A stretch of DNA of 64,000 nucleotides from UTCHB3 sp964625575 (GTDB taxonomy: Bacteria > Bacteroidota > Ignavibacteria > Ignavibacteriales > Ignavibacteriaceae), in contig CAZVBQ010000018.1 of NCBI GenBank assembly GCA_964625575.1, positions 6,627 through 70,626 of the forward strand, read 5' to 3'. The translations under genes and the position numbers were made by a program. Position 1 is the first letter of the stretch; every line of letters starts with the position of its first letter. Shown one piece after another: positions 26,479 to 34,514 of the stretch. The notes below the pieces were generated by a model. The model was not told the origin of the DNA. It saw only the letters and a list, made by a program, of their open reading frames with translations, and did not search any database.

Positions 26479-27009
26479 ATGTTAAACACATTTAGACCCC
26501 CGATATATGATCAGGACGCGGTTCAGCCTTACAGGGATGAACTTGTAGCGGTCGGCTTTGAAGAAGCGTTGACACCGGAAGATGTAGATAACGCGATAAA
26601 TAACAACCCGGGCAAGACCGTTCTTTTCATGATCAATTCTGTCTGTGGTTGCGCGGCCGGTTCAGCAAGACCAGGCGTATCACTCGCGCTTCAGCACAGA
26701 GTGATCCCCGATAAACTCTACACCGTTTTCGCCGGTCAGGAACGTGACGCGGTTGAAAAACTGAGATCATACGTTAAAGGATTTCCCCCTTCGTCACCTT
26801 CAGTGGCACTCTTCAAGGATGGCGAGTTGGTATATTTCATGCCAAGACTTGAGATCGAAGGCAGAAGTGCCGGTCAGATCGCTCAGGATCTTATGGTAAC
26901 CTTTGAAAAGAACTGTTCCGCTCAGGGACCTTCAATTCCACCTGACGCATTCGAGAAGGTTTTACACGCGAAGATGTGCGGCTCAAAGATACCGGTGTAC
27001 AAAGGATAG
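26479..27009 (+). CDS. Bacilliredoxin BrxA/BrxB-type (DUF1094)
   Basis: A 176-residue protein with a thioredoxin-like fold and the CGC motif (NSVCGCAAGSARP near residues 55-67) that defines bacilliredoxins. In Firmicutes these remove bacillithiol from oxidised proteins; in Bacteroidota, which commonly encode the pathway, the same job is likely. I start at the ATG with AAGGA eight bases upstream rather than the TTG 15 bases earlier. It follows the suf genes closely, linking thiol repair to Fe-S assembly, and a terminator comes next. Confidence 0.88.
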   Translation: MLNTFRPPIYDQDAVQPYRDELVAVGFEEALTPEDVDNAINNNPGKTVLFMINSVCGCAAGSARPGVSLALQHRVIPDKLYTVFAGQERDAVEKLRSYVKGFPPSSPSVALFKDGELVYFMPRLEIEGRSAGQIAQDLMVTFEKNCSAQGPSIPPDAFEKVLHAKMCGSKIPVYKG

Positions 27010-27030
27010 TAACGATGCGTTAACGAAATT

Positions 27031-27065
27031 GATCCGTAAGCACCCGATGCTTACGGGTCATTTTC
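27031..27065 (+). terminator. Terminator of the suf operon
   Basis: A 12-base-pair stem (GATCCGTAAGCA with TGCTTACGGGTC, one G-T pair) and a five-base loop, followed by ATTTTC. It separates the bacilliredoxin gene from the Rrf2 gene. Confidence 0.75.
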
Positions 27066-27084
27066 ATAACCCCCGAAAGAAATA

Positions 27085-27585
27085 ATGAAATTCAGTTCAC
27101 AAGAAGAATACGGTTTAAGACTGCTCCTTAGAATAGCGAAAAACTCGCAAGGGGATGGTATGACCATTCCTGAACTGGCGGAATCGGAAGGGCTTAGCAC
27201 CGCGAACACGGCAAAACTTTTGAGGATTCTGCGGATGGGTGGCTTTGTCGATTCTGAAAGAGGGCAAAGAGGGGGGTATAAACTTTCAAGAACCGCCGAT
27301 AAAATTCTTGTGGCCGATGTGATGACCGGTCTTGGCGGAAGGCTTTTCGATAACACTTTCTGTACCGACCACTCTGGTATGGACGCGGCGTGCACGCACG
27401 AGATCGACTGCTCCGTCCGCTCACTTTGGAGCATGATTCAGCGCGTTGTTGATGGAGTGCTGAAACAAACAACCCTTGCCGATCTGCTGATCAGCGAGCA
27501 GCATCTCACATCCAAACTTTCCCCGCTTGCCACCGACGCTATTGACGCGTTCACTGCCGTAAAAGAGATAAAACTCTCCCTTTAA
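27085..27585 (+). CDS. Rrf2-family Fe-S-type transcriptional regulator (suf-linked)
   Basis: A 166-residue regulator. The N-terminal winged helix (MKFSSQEEYGLRLLLRIAKN ... GGYKLSR) is standard Rrf2. Three cysteines in the effector region, Cys93, Cys103 and Cys109 (CX9CX5C), are placed as in cluster-binding IscR/SufR-like members, although the first gap is longer than the CX5CX5C of IscR. It is the probable sensor that matches suf expression to cluster demand, acting at the palindrome upstream of sufB. It has its own terminator on both sides, so it is transcribed alone or by read-through. Confidence 0.88.
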   Translation: MKFSSQEEYGLRLLLRIAKNSQGDGMTIPELAESEGLSTANTAKLLRILRMGGFVDSERGQRGGYKLSRTADKILVADVMTGLGGRLFDNTFCTDHSGMDAACTHEIDCSVRSLWSMIQRVVDGVLKQTTLADLLISEQHLTSKLSPLATDAIDAFTAVKEIKLSL

Positions 27586-27592
27586 AATAAAA

Positions 27593-27624
27593 AAGGATGC
27601 CGGAGCCGTGGCTCCAACATCCTT
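27593..27624. terminator. Bidirectional terminator between Rrf2 and cupin genes
   Basis: A long stem: AAGGATG pairs with CATCCTT and, after a two-base bulge, GGAGCC pairs with GGCTCC. It is flanked by A-rich DNA on the left and T-rich DNA on the right, so it can serve both converging transcripts. Confidence 0.8.
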
Positions 27625-27638
27625 CTTTCGACAATAAA

Positions 27639-27956
27639 TCAGCCTTTTATCATCGTAAGCAGCATTTTTGTTTTCTCAAGAGCAACAAGCCCGTGAGGAA
27701 CATTTGCCGGCAGTTTTATTATGTCGCCCGTTTCAACGACATAAGGCTCACCGCCGATTTTTATCTCCATTTTACCTTCAACCAGATTCACCAATGCTTC
27801 AAAAGGTGAAGTGTGTTCAGTTAAATTCTCATCCTTGTCAAAAGCGAAAAGGGTGACATTTCCTGACGGATTCTTTACGAGCTGGCGGCTAACAATCGCG
27901 CTCTCGGAATAGTTAATAAGACCGGTCAGTTTTCCGTGTAAGTCTGTAGTTGCCAT
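27639..27956 (-). CDS. Small cupin-domain protein
   Basis: A 105-residue single-cupin protein. The second cupin motif is seen as VVETGDIIKLPANVPHGLVALE, but motif 1 lacks the usual histidine pair (EHTSPFEALVNLVEGKMEIKIGG has one His), so metal binding may be incomplete. These small cupins often act as stress-linked or sensor proteins. It is last on the minus-strand gene run and is separated from the DUF59 gene by a repeat element, so whether it is part of the nos transcript is open. Confidence 0.8.
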   Translation of the reverse strand: MATTDLHGKLTGLINYSESAIVSRQLVKNPSGNVTLFAFDKDENLTEHTSPFEALVNLVEGKMEIKIGGEPYVVETGDIIKLPANVPHGLVALEKTKMLLTMIKG

Positions 27957-27982
27957 TTTATTTTCCTTCTTTTTATGTAATG

Positions 27983-28054
27983 CGGTACTTCAGTACTTCG
28001 GTACTCCGGTAATTTATAAGACTGAAGTACCGAAGCACTGAGATTCCGAAGTTC
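27983..28054. repeat. GTACTTCAG/GTACCGAAG inverted-repeat element, copy 2
   Basis: A shorter relative of the element near 20.6 kb: CGGTACTTCAGTACTTCGG on the left and CTGAAGTACCGAAGCACTGAG on the right side in inverse sense, ending in GAAGTTC. Its right end touches the stop codon of the DUF59 gene, as copy 1 touches the stop codon of the lipoprotein gene. Confidence 0.7.
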
Positions 28055-28363
28055 TTATTCAAACATATGATCAAGTTTGTGTTTTGCTTCCGCTGACATC
28101 ATTTGGGGGGTCCACGCGGGTTCCCAGACGAGATCGATAAAAATTCTGTATTCGCTGAAAGCTTGTTTTAAATATCGCTCCACCCATTCAAGAATGCTGT
28201 CGTGCATTGGGCAGCCGGGAGTTGTCAGAGTCATTTTTACTAATATAACATCTTCTCTGATAATTACCGAATAAACTAATCCAAGTTCCACTATATTCAA
28301 TCCGAGTTCGGGATCGATGACTTTTGAGAGTACGTTAAAAACTTCATCCTGTGACGGTATCAT
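28055..28363 (-). CDS. DUF59/MIP18-family metal-sulfur assembly factor
   Basis: A 102-residue protein of the DUF59 family: VIDPELGLNIVELGLVYSV near residues 16-34 and VKMTLTTPGCPMHDSI with the conserved cysteine. It is shorter and different from the copy in the suf operon. Being at the end of the nos/NO gene run, it may help metal-site assembly for proteins of that cluster; PaaD- and SufT-type members do related jobs. Its start overlaps the end of the upstream membrane gene by 20 bases. Confidence 0.85.
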   Translation of the reverse strand: MIPSQDEVFNVLSKVIDPELGLNIVELGLVYSVIIREDVILVKMTLTTPGCPMHDSILEWVERYLKQAFSEYRIFIDLVWEPAWTPQMMSAEAKHKLDHMFE

Positions 28364-29636
28364 CGGGTCTCCTCGCGTAGGTCGATAAAATGTTGTAAGA
28401 AAAAAGCAGTGCCCCGGTCAGATAGAACGAAAGTCCGGTTAGCAGAATAATCTCGTGATTGAATAATAGCCCCGCGATAGTTATAAATAACGAGACATTC
28501 GTTATGTAGTACTGCGCTTTTGAAATGTTGCGATTGTAGAGGTCTTTCAGAAGTGGCACTTTTTTCAAGCCGACCTTGCTGGTGTAAAAGTGGAACCAGA
28601 CAAGGAATGGGATTATCTTGTACATCTGACCCATTATCAACTGGCTGATAAAACCAAAAAGCACGATAAATCCATAAACCAGCGTCAGGTTCATTTCATC
28701 GCTGCCATTTCCGCTCGAGATGAAAAGAAATGAGATGCCACCGAGAAGTGCCGCTACAAGAGCGGAATAGGCAAATACCGAGAATTTGATCCCCAGATCA
28801 AGGTTTTTCTTCATCCTTTTCTTCATGATCAGAAGAATCTGATAGAAAAAGACCAGAAATGCCAACGCTATAAGCGGGACAAATACAAAATCACCAGCCT
28901 GAGAGAAACCCATAACCCGCGAGAGAGAAAACCCAAGAATACCCGTGTTCAGGAAAACGAAAACCAGCCACGATGGCTTCACCGAATAACCGTGGGAGAG
29001 GGTGAACATTGGGATCAGTTTGAGTGATACTCCGGCGATCACCATCCCGATCCAGCCGGCAATTCCGAGGTGCGCGTGAACGGTCAGCAACTTAAGATGA
29101 TCGCCCGGCAAGAACGGGTGACCGAGGTTTATCGCAAGCAACAAGCCCAGCAAAACCGTGAAAAACAGGTAAATGTTTGATGCAACCAAAAACTTGCCGG
29201 TCAGATTGTTCTTTTCACCTTTGCTGAGGGTGACTCCAAGATTCACCAGGAAAATGAGGACGGCAAGCATCAAAAAGCTCCCGGCTACAATTATTAATGT
29301 GGTGAAATTGAAGTTGTAAAACGACCAAACCAGAAGCAACATTCCCGTTACATGCAATCCATATTGAATGAAAGCGAGTTTCTCCGACCAAAGCTTCACC
29401 TTCAGAATTATTGCAATAAGCTGGAAAATGGCTCCAAATATTGTGAGCGCGATCCAACCTAACACCATAAGGTGAGTTACTGACAACGCCACAGGTGAGA
29501 AGTGGTGCCCCTTCAGCGACGCGTGATCTATGATCATCATAACAACCGCGGACAGAAGTGATAAAATTGCCGTTATGAAATATGTCGAAACTAATTTGAA
29601 CGAGGGTGACATCTTGGTCGCGAGACCGGGTACCAT
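28344..29636 (-). CDS. Heme-copper oxidase I/NnrS-like polytopic membrane protein
   Basis: A 430-residue integral membrane protein with about 12 hydrophobic segments. Histidines within membrane helices are seen in HLMVLGWIALTIFGAIFQL, YGLHVTGM and VHAHLGIAGWIGMVIAGVSLK, like the heme- and metal-binding helices of heme-copper oxidase subunit I and NnrS proteins. NnrS members are linked to nitric-oxide tolerance. The neighbourhood (Rrf2, DUF2249, DUF59, nos genes) supports that role. It is not a canonical oxidase, because the full set of copper-B ligands is not visible. It starts one base after the DUF2249 stop region. Confidence 0.65.
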   Translation of the reverse strand: MVPGLATKMSPSFKLVSTYFITAILSLLSAVVMMIIDHASLKGHHFSPVALSVTHLMVLGWIALTIFGAIFQLIAIILKVKLWSEKLAFIQYGLHVTGMLLLVWSFYNFNFTTLIIVAGSFLMLAVLIFLVNLGVTLSKGEKNNLTGKFLVASNIYLFFTVLLGLLLAINLGHPFLPGDHLKLLTVHAHLGIAGWIGMVIAGVSLKLIPMFTLSHGYSVKPSWLVFVFLNTGILGFSLSRVMGFSQAGDFVFVPLIALAFLVFFYQILLIMKKRMKKNLDLGIKFSVFAYSALVAALLGGISFLFISSGNGSDEMNLTLVYGFIVLFGFISQLIMGQMYKIIPFLVWFHFYTSKVGLKKVPLLKDLYNRNISKAQYYITNVSLFITIAGLLFNHEIILLTGLSFYLTGALLFSYNILSTYARRPDDTVTG

Positions 29637-29637
29637 T

Positions 29638-30177
29638 TTAGTCGACCTTCCTGGTTATTATCACTTTGTAATAGTTCTCCTCGATCTTGTTTGCAACCGC
29701 CTGCCAGCCCAGCTCTTCCAGTTTCTCATACAGGATCATTGGCTCACGGTGGTGGTGGACAAGCAGAAGAGTGTCGTTATCAATTTCATGCAGTTTTTGA
29801 AGTATGGTTACCATTGGCTCTGGTGGCTCCATGCCGCGGACATCGAGTTCAACAACTTTTTCGGGAAGGGGAGCGGTTTCGTTGCCAGTTGTGCGTTGCG
29901 AGTTGCCCGGAGTGAGAGTATCTGACTTAAAAAAATAGACGTTGTAAACTCCATCTGCAATATCTGTAAAGTGTTCATAACCCCGGCTGCCAAGGACATT
30001 GTAAAGCGGTTTTGGTTCGAAACCGACAACGAGGTGAAGTATTTGCCCATCTCCGAGTTTTGAGATCTCACCCATTATCAGATGAAAGGGATCGACTCCC
30101 TGGGCGAGACTCGGCCTTACATCGAGCAGTACCGTATCTGAATTTTGGATTAACGCTTTAATTTCATTCTCGTTCAT
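29638..30177 (-). CDS. Tandem DUF2249 protein
   Basis: A 179-residue cytosolic protein with two copies of the DUF2249/TusA-like fold: the first at residues 1-80 (TVLLDVRPSLAQGVDPFHLIM), the second at about 105-178 (VVELDVRGMEPPEPMVTIL ... HHREPMILYEKLEELGW). DUF2249 proteins are common beside NO and nitrite-stress genes such as NnrS, Hcp and norB homologues, and are proposed to handle sulfur or heme. I start at the ATG with AGG nine bases upstream; a GTG eight codons earlier overlaps the Rrf2 stop. Confidence 0.78.
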   Translation of the reverse strand: MNENEIKALIQNSDTVLLDVRPSLAQGVDPFHLIMGEISKLGDGQILHLVVGFEPKPLYNVLGSRGYEHFTDIADGVYNVYFFKSDTLTPGNSQRTTGNETAPLPEKVVELDVRGMEPPEPMVTILQKLHEIDNDTLLLVHHHREPMILYEKLEELGWQAVANKIEENYYKVIITRKVD

Positions 30178-30197
30178 TTTAATTTTCCTGTTCCTGC

Positions 30198-30692
30198 TCA
30201 CTGAGCTTTTTTTATTATGTGTTCAGATATCTGAAGATTTTCCGTCTGAAGTTTCATCGCGTCGTAGAAAAGGTTCTCAATCTTTTTTATCGATTTTTCC
30301 TTTACATCTTCCAGACTTGTGTCAGCAAAAAGTTTGTAGATATTATCCCTTAGTCCATCCCATTCATTGTGTACCGGACAGGGGTTGTCGGGGTTGCATC
30401 GCTTGAAACCGAGGATACAGAAATTGAAAAGATCAAGCCCGTCAAGCGCGTTGATAATGTCAAGCAGTTTGATTCTGGATGGAGGGACGAGCAGACCGAA
30501 TCCGCCGCCATTTCCCCTTTTGGAATCGACATAGCCTGAGGCTATCAATTCCTGCATTATTTTCCCCGTGAAATCTTTTGGCACCGAGAGCCTGTCAGAT
30601 ATTTCACCCGCCGAAAGGGTTGAGCCGTATGGCAGGGTTGAAAGCAGGAGCACGGTTTGGAGTCCATATTCACATTTTTTTGAGAAGATCAT
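30198..30692 (-). CDS. Rrf2-family Fe-S-type transcriptional regulator (nos-linked)
   Basis: A 164-residue regulator, the second of its family in the window. After the winged helix (MIFSKKCEYGLQTVLLLSTL), three cysteines are arranged CX6CX5C: Cys92, Cys99 and Cys105 in FCILGFKRC and NPDNPCPVH. This is the [Fe-S]-ligand pattern of NsrR/IscR-like sensors, and NsrR responds to nitric oxide. Placed between nosY and the NO-linked genes, it is a good candidate to control this cluster at the palindromes upstream of the cytochrome gene. Confidence 0.88.
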   Translation of the reverse strand: MIFSKKCEYGLQTVLLLSTLPYGSTLSAGEISDRLSVPKDFTGKIMQELIASGYVDSKRGNGGGFGLLVPPSRIKLLDIINALDGLDLFNFCILGFKRCNPDNPCPVHNEWDGLRDNIYKLFADTSLEDVKEKSIKKIENLFYDAMKLQTENLQISEHIIKKAQ

Positions 30693-30699
30693 CTTGCGC

Positions 30700-31491
30700 C
30701 TACAGGTCTTTCTTCTTAAAGCGGAGAACGCTTAGTGAAAGGGGAATGGCTGTCCAGAGAAACAATGCCGAGAGGGAGATGACCGATCCGGTTACCGACT
30801 GAAAATAACTCTGAAAAACCGCGCCTGTGTAGCCCATCAGCGCTGAAGCGTCAAGGTGGATGAGGCAGAATATCCTCGCCAGGTCGATCGGGTTTAGCGA
30901 ACTGATAACCAATAGCGGCATTTCGAGAGGATAATCAGCGAAAAACACCGATACGGCAAGTATCAAACCATCATAAAGCAGCGCCATGAGGAACCAGATG
31001 GTGATGGAAATTCCGAATCCTTTTGCTTTGTCATCCTGCCAAACAGCGATGAAAAAAGCAATTGCCAAAAACACAAGAACTACAAAGACTCCTGTAAGCA
31101 AAAGTGAGACCAACGGAGCGATGACCGGGGCACTTATCCCCGAAAAGAAAATGAATGGAAGCAAAATCCCGGCGATCTCAGAGAGAACCAAGGGTATCGC
31201 GACACCTCCCCAGATCCCAATGAAAAGATCGGTTCTCTTAACGGGCTGGGTGAGCATGAAAAGTATGTAACCCTTACTGTTGTAGTAAAACGTGGTGCCG
31301 TACAGAAGTGTGAGCAGGGGAATGAAGGTCACGTTTATGTTCAACAGGTTGGTTATAACCCCTGTGGGTTCATCTGTAAAATGGAACAACAGGGAAGTGA
31401 ACGCGAGGAAAAATATGAAGTAAAAGATCACAAGTTTCGACCTGAAAGCGTCACGCAACTGATAGTTGAAAATTTTACTTATGCTGTGCAC
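30700..31491 (-). CDS. nosY: Nos ABC transporter permease NosY
   Basis: A 263-residue inner-membrane protein with six membrane segments and the ABC-2 permease layout (FYFIFFLAFTSLLFHF near residues 23-38, FYYNSKGYILFMLTQPVKRTDLF in the middle). NosY pairs with NosF to support maturation of the CuZ centre of nitrous-oxide reductase, possibly exporting a sulfur species. It overlaps nosF by 13 bases and is followed by the Rrf2 gene. Confidence 0.88.
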   Translation of the reverse strand: MHSISKIFNYQLRDAFRSKLVIFYFIFFLAFTSLLFHFTDEPTGVITNLLNINVTFIPLLTLLYGTTFYYNSKGYILFMLTQPVKRTDLFIGIWGGVAIPLVLSEIAGILLPFIFFSGISAPVIAPLVSLLLTGVFVVLVFLAIAFFIAVWQDDKAKGFGISITIWFLMALLYDGLILAVSVFFADYPLEMPLLVISSLNPIDLARIFCLIHLDASALMGYTGAVFQSYFQSVTGSVISLSALFLWTAIPLSLSVLRFKKKDL

Positions 31492-32201
31492 AGTTTGAAC
31501 TCCTTTCCCATTATTCCCGCGACCGCTTTTTCGAGTGTCGGGGAATCATGAGCGATCTTAAGTTCTTCCACTCCGCCATGATAATGCACTCTGCCTTCAA
31601 GCAGGAAGATCACTTCATTTGCAAGTTCCTCAACTTCAGGCATAATGTGGGATGTTAACAGCACCGTGACACCTTTCGCGTTGGCATCTCTAACCTTTGT
31701 CTTGAAGATGTCTGCCGCCCAAGGATCAAGCGAAGCCGTCGGCTCGTCAAGTATCAGAAACCGGGGCTTGAACATAAACGCAATGGATGCTGAAAGTTTC
31801 TGAAGTGTACCCCCGGAAAGATGCTTGATCTGCTTCTTTTCATGTTCAGGGAGACCGAATTTGTGGTAGAGCTCCAGATCAAGCTCACGTGAGTCAGACC
31901 GCAGATGTTTTAGCAGGTCAACCGATTCTTTCACGGTAAGATTCGCGGGAAATCCATGGTATTGAGGCAGGTAACCCGTGATCTTCTTGAATTCATTGTT
32001 GTTAAAGATGGTTCGTCCGTCAATATCTATTGAGCCGGAGTCCGGGATAACCAGACCGAGTATCGATTTAAGCAGGGTGGTCTTGCCCGATCCATTTGGG
32101 CCGACTATAGCGGTAACCGCGCCTTCTCTAAGCTCGAAATTTACATTGTCGAGGGCTTTTAGTTTTTTGTAATTTTTGCCAAGTCCGGCTATTTTGATCA
32201 T
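31479..32201 (-). CDS. nosF: Nos ABC transporter ATPase NosF
   Basis: A 240-residue ATPase with Walker A GPNGSGKTT (residues 34-42), signature LSGGTLQKLSASIAF near 130-144 and Walker B FLILDEPTASLD. It forms the energy-coupling part of NosDFY, the maturation complex of NosZ. It overlaps nosD by four bases and nosY by 13, so the three are translated as one unit. Confidence 0.92.
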   Translation of the reverse strand: MIKIAGLGKNYKKLKALDNVNFELREGAVTAIVGPNGSGKTTLLKSILGLVIPDSGSIDIDGRTIFNNNEFKKITGYLPQYHGFPANLTVKESVDLLKHLRSDSRELDLELYHKFGLPEHEKKQIKHLSGGTLQKLSASIAFMFKPRFLILDEPTASLDPWAADIFKTKVRDANAKGVTVLLTSHIMPEVEELANEVIFLLEGRVHYHGGVEELKIAHDSPTLEKAVAGIMGKEFKLCTA

Positions 32202-33436
32202 ACAATCCTCCGCATGGCGGGTTTCTCATCAATCAATTGTTTTGGGGTAAGGGCGGGGAACACCCTTTCGGCGAGGTCAAGCATCCGGGTGAACAGACCC
32301 CGCATCAAGATCAGTGTCGGTTTATATTCTGATATTATCACCGAGAAAAGTGAAACGGGGTGGTAAGGCACATCGCCGTATCCGTCTTTGTTCAGGTCGT
32401 ATCCCGCATAGTTATCCCAGAAATTTCCGCTGAAAGTGTTGAAATTCTGTTTCGAATTGGTGGCTATATCGAAGTTATTCCCCGTAAAAGTGTTTTTCTC
32501 GAACCGGTTATCCATCGAGTTAGCCATCAGGTCGAGCGCCCAGCCGTTCTTCTCGAACAGGTTGTACTCAAGTCTGCACTTCCCCGAAGCTTCCATGAAT
32601 ATCCCTTTCGTATTGCCAGTGAAGCGGTTTCCGGTGATGTTCGACTTGTTGATCTCTTTCAGAAGTAATCCGTATGAGGCAGACCCCTTATTGTTGAGGA
32701 AGAGGTTGCCATCCATATCGATAAAGGCGGAGTACATCACTGCCACGCCGGCGCCGTTCTCGAAGAATTTATTGCCGGAGTAACGGCTGCTGTCGGAAAA
32801 CATGAAGTGCAGCCCGTATCGCAGGTTTCTTTTCGAAGCGTTGCCCGTCATCAGGTTGTGCCGGCTGAACTCAAGGTATATTCCGTCACGGTGTCCCGAA
32901 ATGGTGTTCCCCGATATCATGGTGTTCATGCAATACCAAAGGTGAATGCCGTTACCCGAGTTGGTTTCGGTCTTGGCGAATGAATGAATCGAGTTACCCC
33001 GGACAGTTATCCTGTCGGTCTTCTGAAGATAAATGCCAAAAAAGTTGTTGTAGAGTTCGTTATTCTCTATCAGGCAGTCTGAAACATTCTCCACTCTGAT
33101 GCCTGAGTGCTCGAATTTGTAGCTGAACTCTGAATTGATCAACTTTAACCCTGAAACGTGTACACCGGCAGATCTGATAATGAGCACCGAGCCTTTCTTT
33201 CCGGCATCAAGAACAGGTAAACCTTCACCACGGATGAAAAGAGGTTTATCGATCGCAAGATCGGTCACCATGTATTTGCCTGCTTTCACCGTGATGGTTG
33301 ATCCGGGTTCCGCCGCTTCAACAGCACGGGAGAGTGATTTGTATTTTCCACTTGGTGATACCTCAATTCCGCCGGCTGAACCACGGGAGGTCAGCATGGT
33401 TGTAAAGATCACGAAGAGGAGAAGCGCGCGTTTCAT
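32198..33436 (-). CDS. nosD: Nitrous-oxide reductase maturation protein NosD
   Basis: A 412-residue periplasmic protein with signal peptide (MKRALLLFVIFTTMLTSRGSA). The rest is a right-handed parallel beta-helix of NosD/CASH repeats, for example NNELYNNFFGIYLQKTDRITVRGNSI and SGHRDGIYLEFSRHNLMTGN (shown in part). NosD delivers copper or sulfur to the CuZ site together with NosF and NosY. Length is typical. It starts two bases after the nosL stop. Confidence 0.95.
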   Translation of the reverse strand: MKRALLLFVIFTTMLTSRGSAGGIEVSPSGKYKSLSRAVEAAEPGSTITVKAGKYMVTDLAIDKPLFIRGEGLPVLDAGKKGSVLIIRSAGVHVSGLKLINSEFSYKFEHSGIRVENVSDCLIENNELYNNFFGIYLQKTDRITVRGNSIHSFAKTETNSGNGIHLWYCMNTMISGNTISGHRDGIYLEFSRHNLMTGNASKRNLRYGLHFMFSDSSRYSGNKFFENGAGVAVMYSAFIDMDGNLFLNNKGSASYGLLLKEINKSNITGNRFTGNTKGIFMEASGKCRLEYNLFEKNGWALDLMANSMDNRFEKNTFTGNNFDIATNSKQNFNTFSGNFWDNYAGYDLNKDGYGDVPYHPVSLFSVIISEYKPTLILMRGLFTRMLDLAERVFPALTPKQLIDEKPAMRRIV

Positions 33437-33437
33437 T

Positions 33438-33881
33438 TTAGTTGGTCTTCGCGCTTAAAAGCTTATCCCAGGTGTAGTGCACGGCGCTTGAGTCTTTTAT
33501 CGCTTTCATTGCATCCTGATGCGTTTTGAACGCGGCAAGATTCGCGCCCATTGGTGAGTCGATCTCCTTACTTGTCACGTACATCGCGCTCCTTCCGTCG
33601 AAGAGAACACCGGGCTGCGACATCGATGTTACGTACACGGTAGTCTCTTTGGGATCATAATTGCCGGGCATTTTTGTGTACGCGACGAGGCACTCAATGG
33701 AATCGAACTTAAAGACTTTCCCTTTCGGGGTTATCAGCTCACTCCCGAACTCATGGTCAGTTATCAGCATCTGGCAGAATGAACAGTTGTCTTTTCCATA
33801 CTGTATCGGTTCAGGGTCGTGGCTGCCACATCCTGTGAACATCAATAAAACCGCGAACAGCGATATTAATTTCGACTTCAT
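33438..33881 (-). CDS. nosL: Copper chaperone lipoprotein NosL
   Basis: A 147-residue outer- or inner-membrane-anchored lipoprotein with lipobox MFTGC (Cys18). It carries the NosL copper(I) motif CSFCQM (Cys33, Cys36, Met38). NosL supplies copper for NosZ assembly. The remainder (FKFDSIECLVAYTKMPGNYD) is the standard NosL fold. It overlaps the upstream membrane gene by four bases. Confidence 0.94.
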   Translation of the reverse strand: MKSKLISLFAVLLMFTGCGSHDPEPIQYGKDNCSFCQMLITDHEFGSELITPKGKVFKFDSIECLVAYTKMPGNYDPKETTVYVTSMSQPGVLFDGRSAMYVTSKEIDSPMGANLAAFKTHQDAMKAIKDSSAVHYTWDKLLSAKTN

Positions 33882-34462
33882 TTTAAACTCCTTCCTGATC
33901 TGTATTCAGAAAACCATACATACGCCATGATCATCAAAGCGAGCCCGATGAAGAGACTACCAATCCAGGGGAGGGAAGTGGCGTTGATATTTAAAAGCTG
34001 TTTGCTGCCGAGAAGTGGCGGTTGATAACTCATTCCCGGCACTTTAATCGGGGCATTGGGGTTGAGGTTGTGTCCATAATCATATTCCCACATGTAAAAA
34101 TCGTACACACCCAGTATCCCGAGCAGCACGATAATAATAAGCATCGCGAGTACGGCAGTTTTGTTTCCTTTCCATGCAATCAGAAGTCCGGCCGCGGTGA
34201 GGAAGAGGATGATCATTGGCATGTAAGTCAGTTCGGGGATCGAGTTTTCATCGATCACCTTCATCCCGATGTAGTGATTCAATCCGTTGAGGGTGTTAAG
34301 GTCATTGGGACCCTCTCCGGTTATCTTGTTGATCCAGATGTAGAGGCCCATTCCTTCGGGATATTGAGGGGCCTGGATGTCGATCTTCCATATCGGGGTG
34401 ATGAATGTCCCGAGGAGCAGGATCGAAGCGAAAGCAACAAGAAATTTTGATCGTTTGGTCAT
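33878..34462 (-). CDS. Nos-cluster membrane protein, unassigned (NosB position)
   Basis: A 194-residue protein with four predicted membrane segments (about 5-23, 82-105, 108-130 and 172-190) and a short outside domain between the first two (WKIDIQAPQYPEGMGLYIW). I chose the ATG at 34462 because the extra upstream 37 residues are polar and lie in the nosZ 3' region. A membrane gene in this place, between nosZ and nosL, is usual in clade II nos clusters, where it is often called nosB or left unnamed; the role is not known. Confidence 0.78.
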   Translation of the reverse strand: MTKRSKFLVAFASILLLGTFITPIWKIDIQAPQYPEGMGLYIWINKITGEGPNDLNTLNGLNHYIGMKVIDENSIPELTYMPMIILFLTAAGLLIAWKGNKTAVLAMLIIIVLLGILGVYDFYMWEYDYGHNLNPNAPIKVPGMSYQPPLLGSKQLLNINATSLPWIGSLFIGLALMIMAYVWFSEYRSGRSLK

Positions 34463-34514
34463 TTTAGTTGTCCGTTTTAGATCAGGGGACGTGTTGCCAC
34501 GTCCCCATGAAAAT

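Noticed and set aside
28344..29636. Canonical cytochrome oxidase or nitric-oxide reductase large subunit (norB)
   Set aside because: Some membrane histidines are in place, but the complete heme and CuB/FeB ligand set is not visible and no norC gene adjoins.
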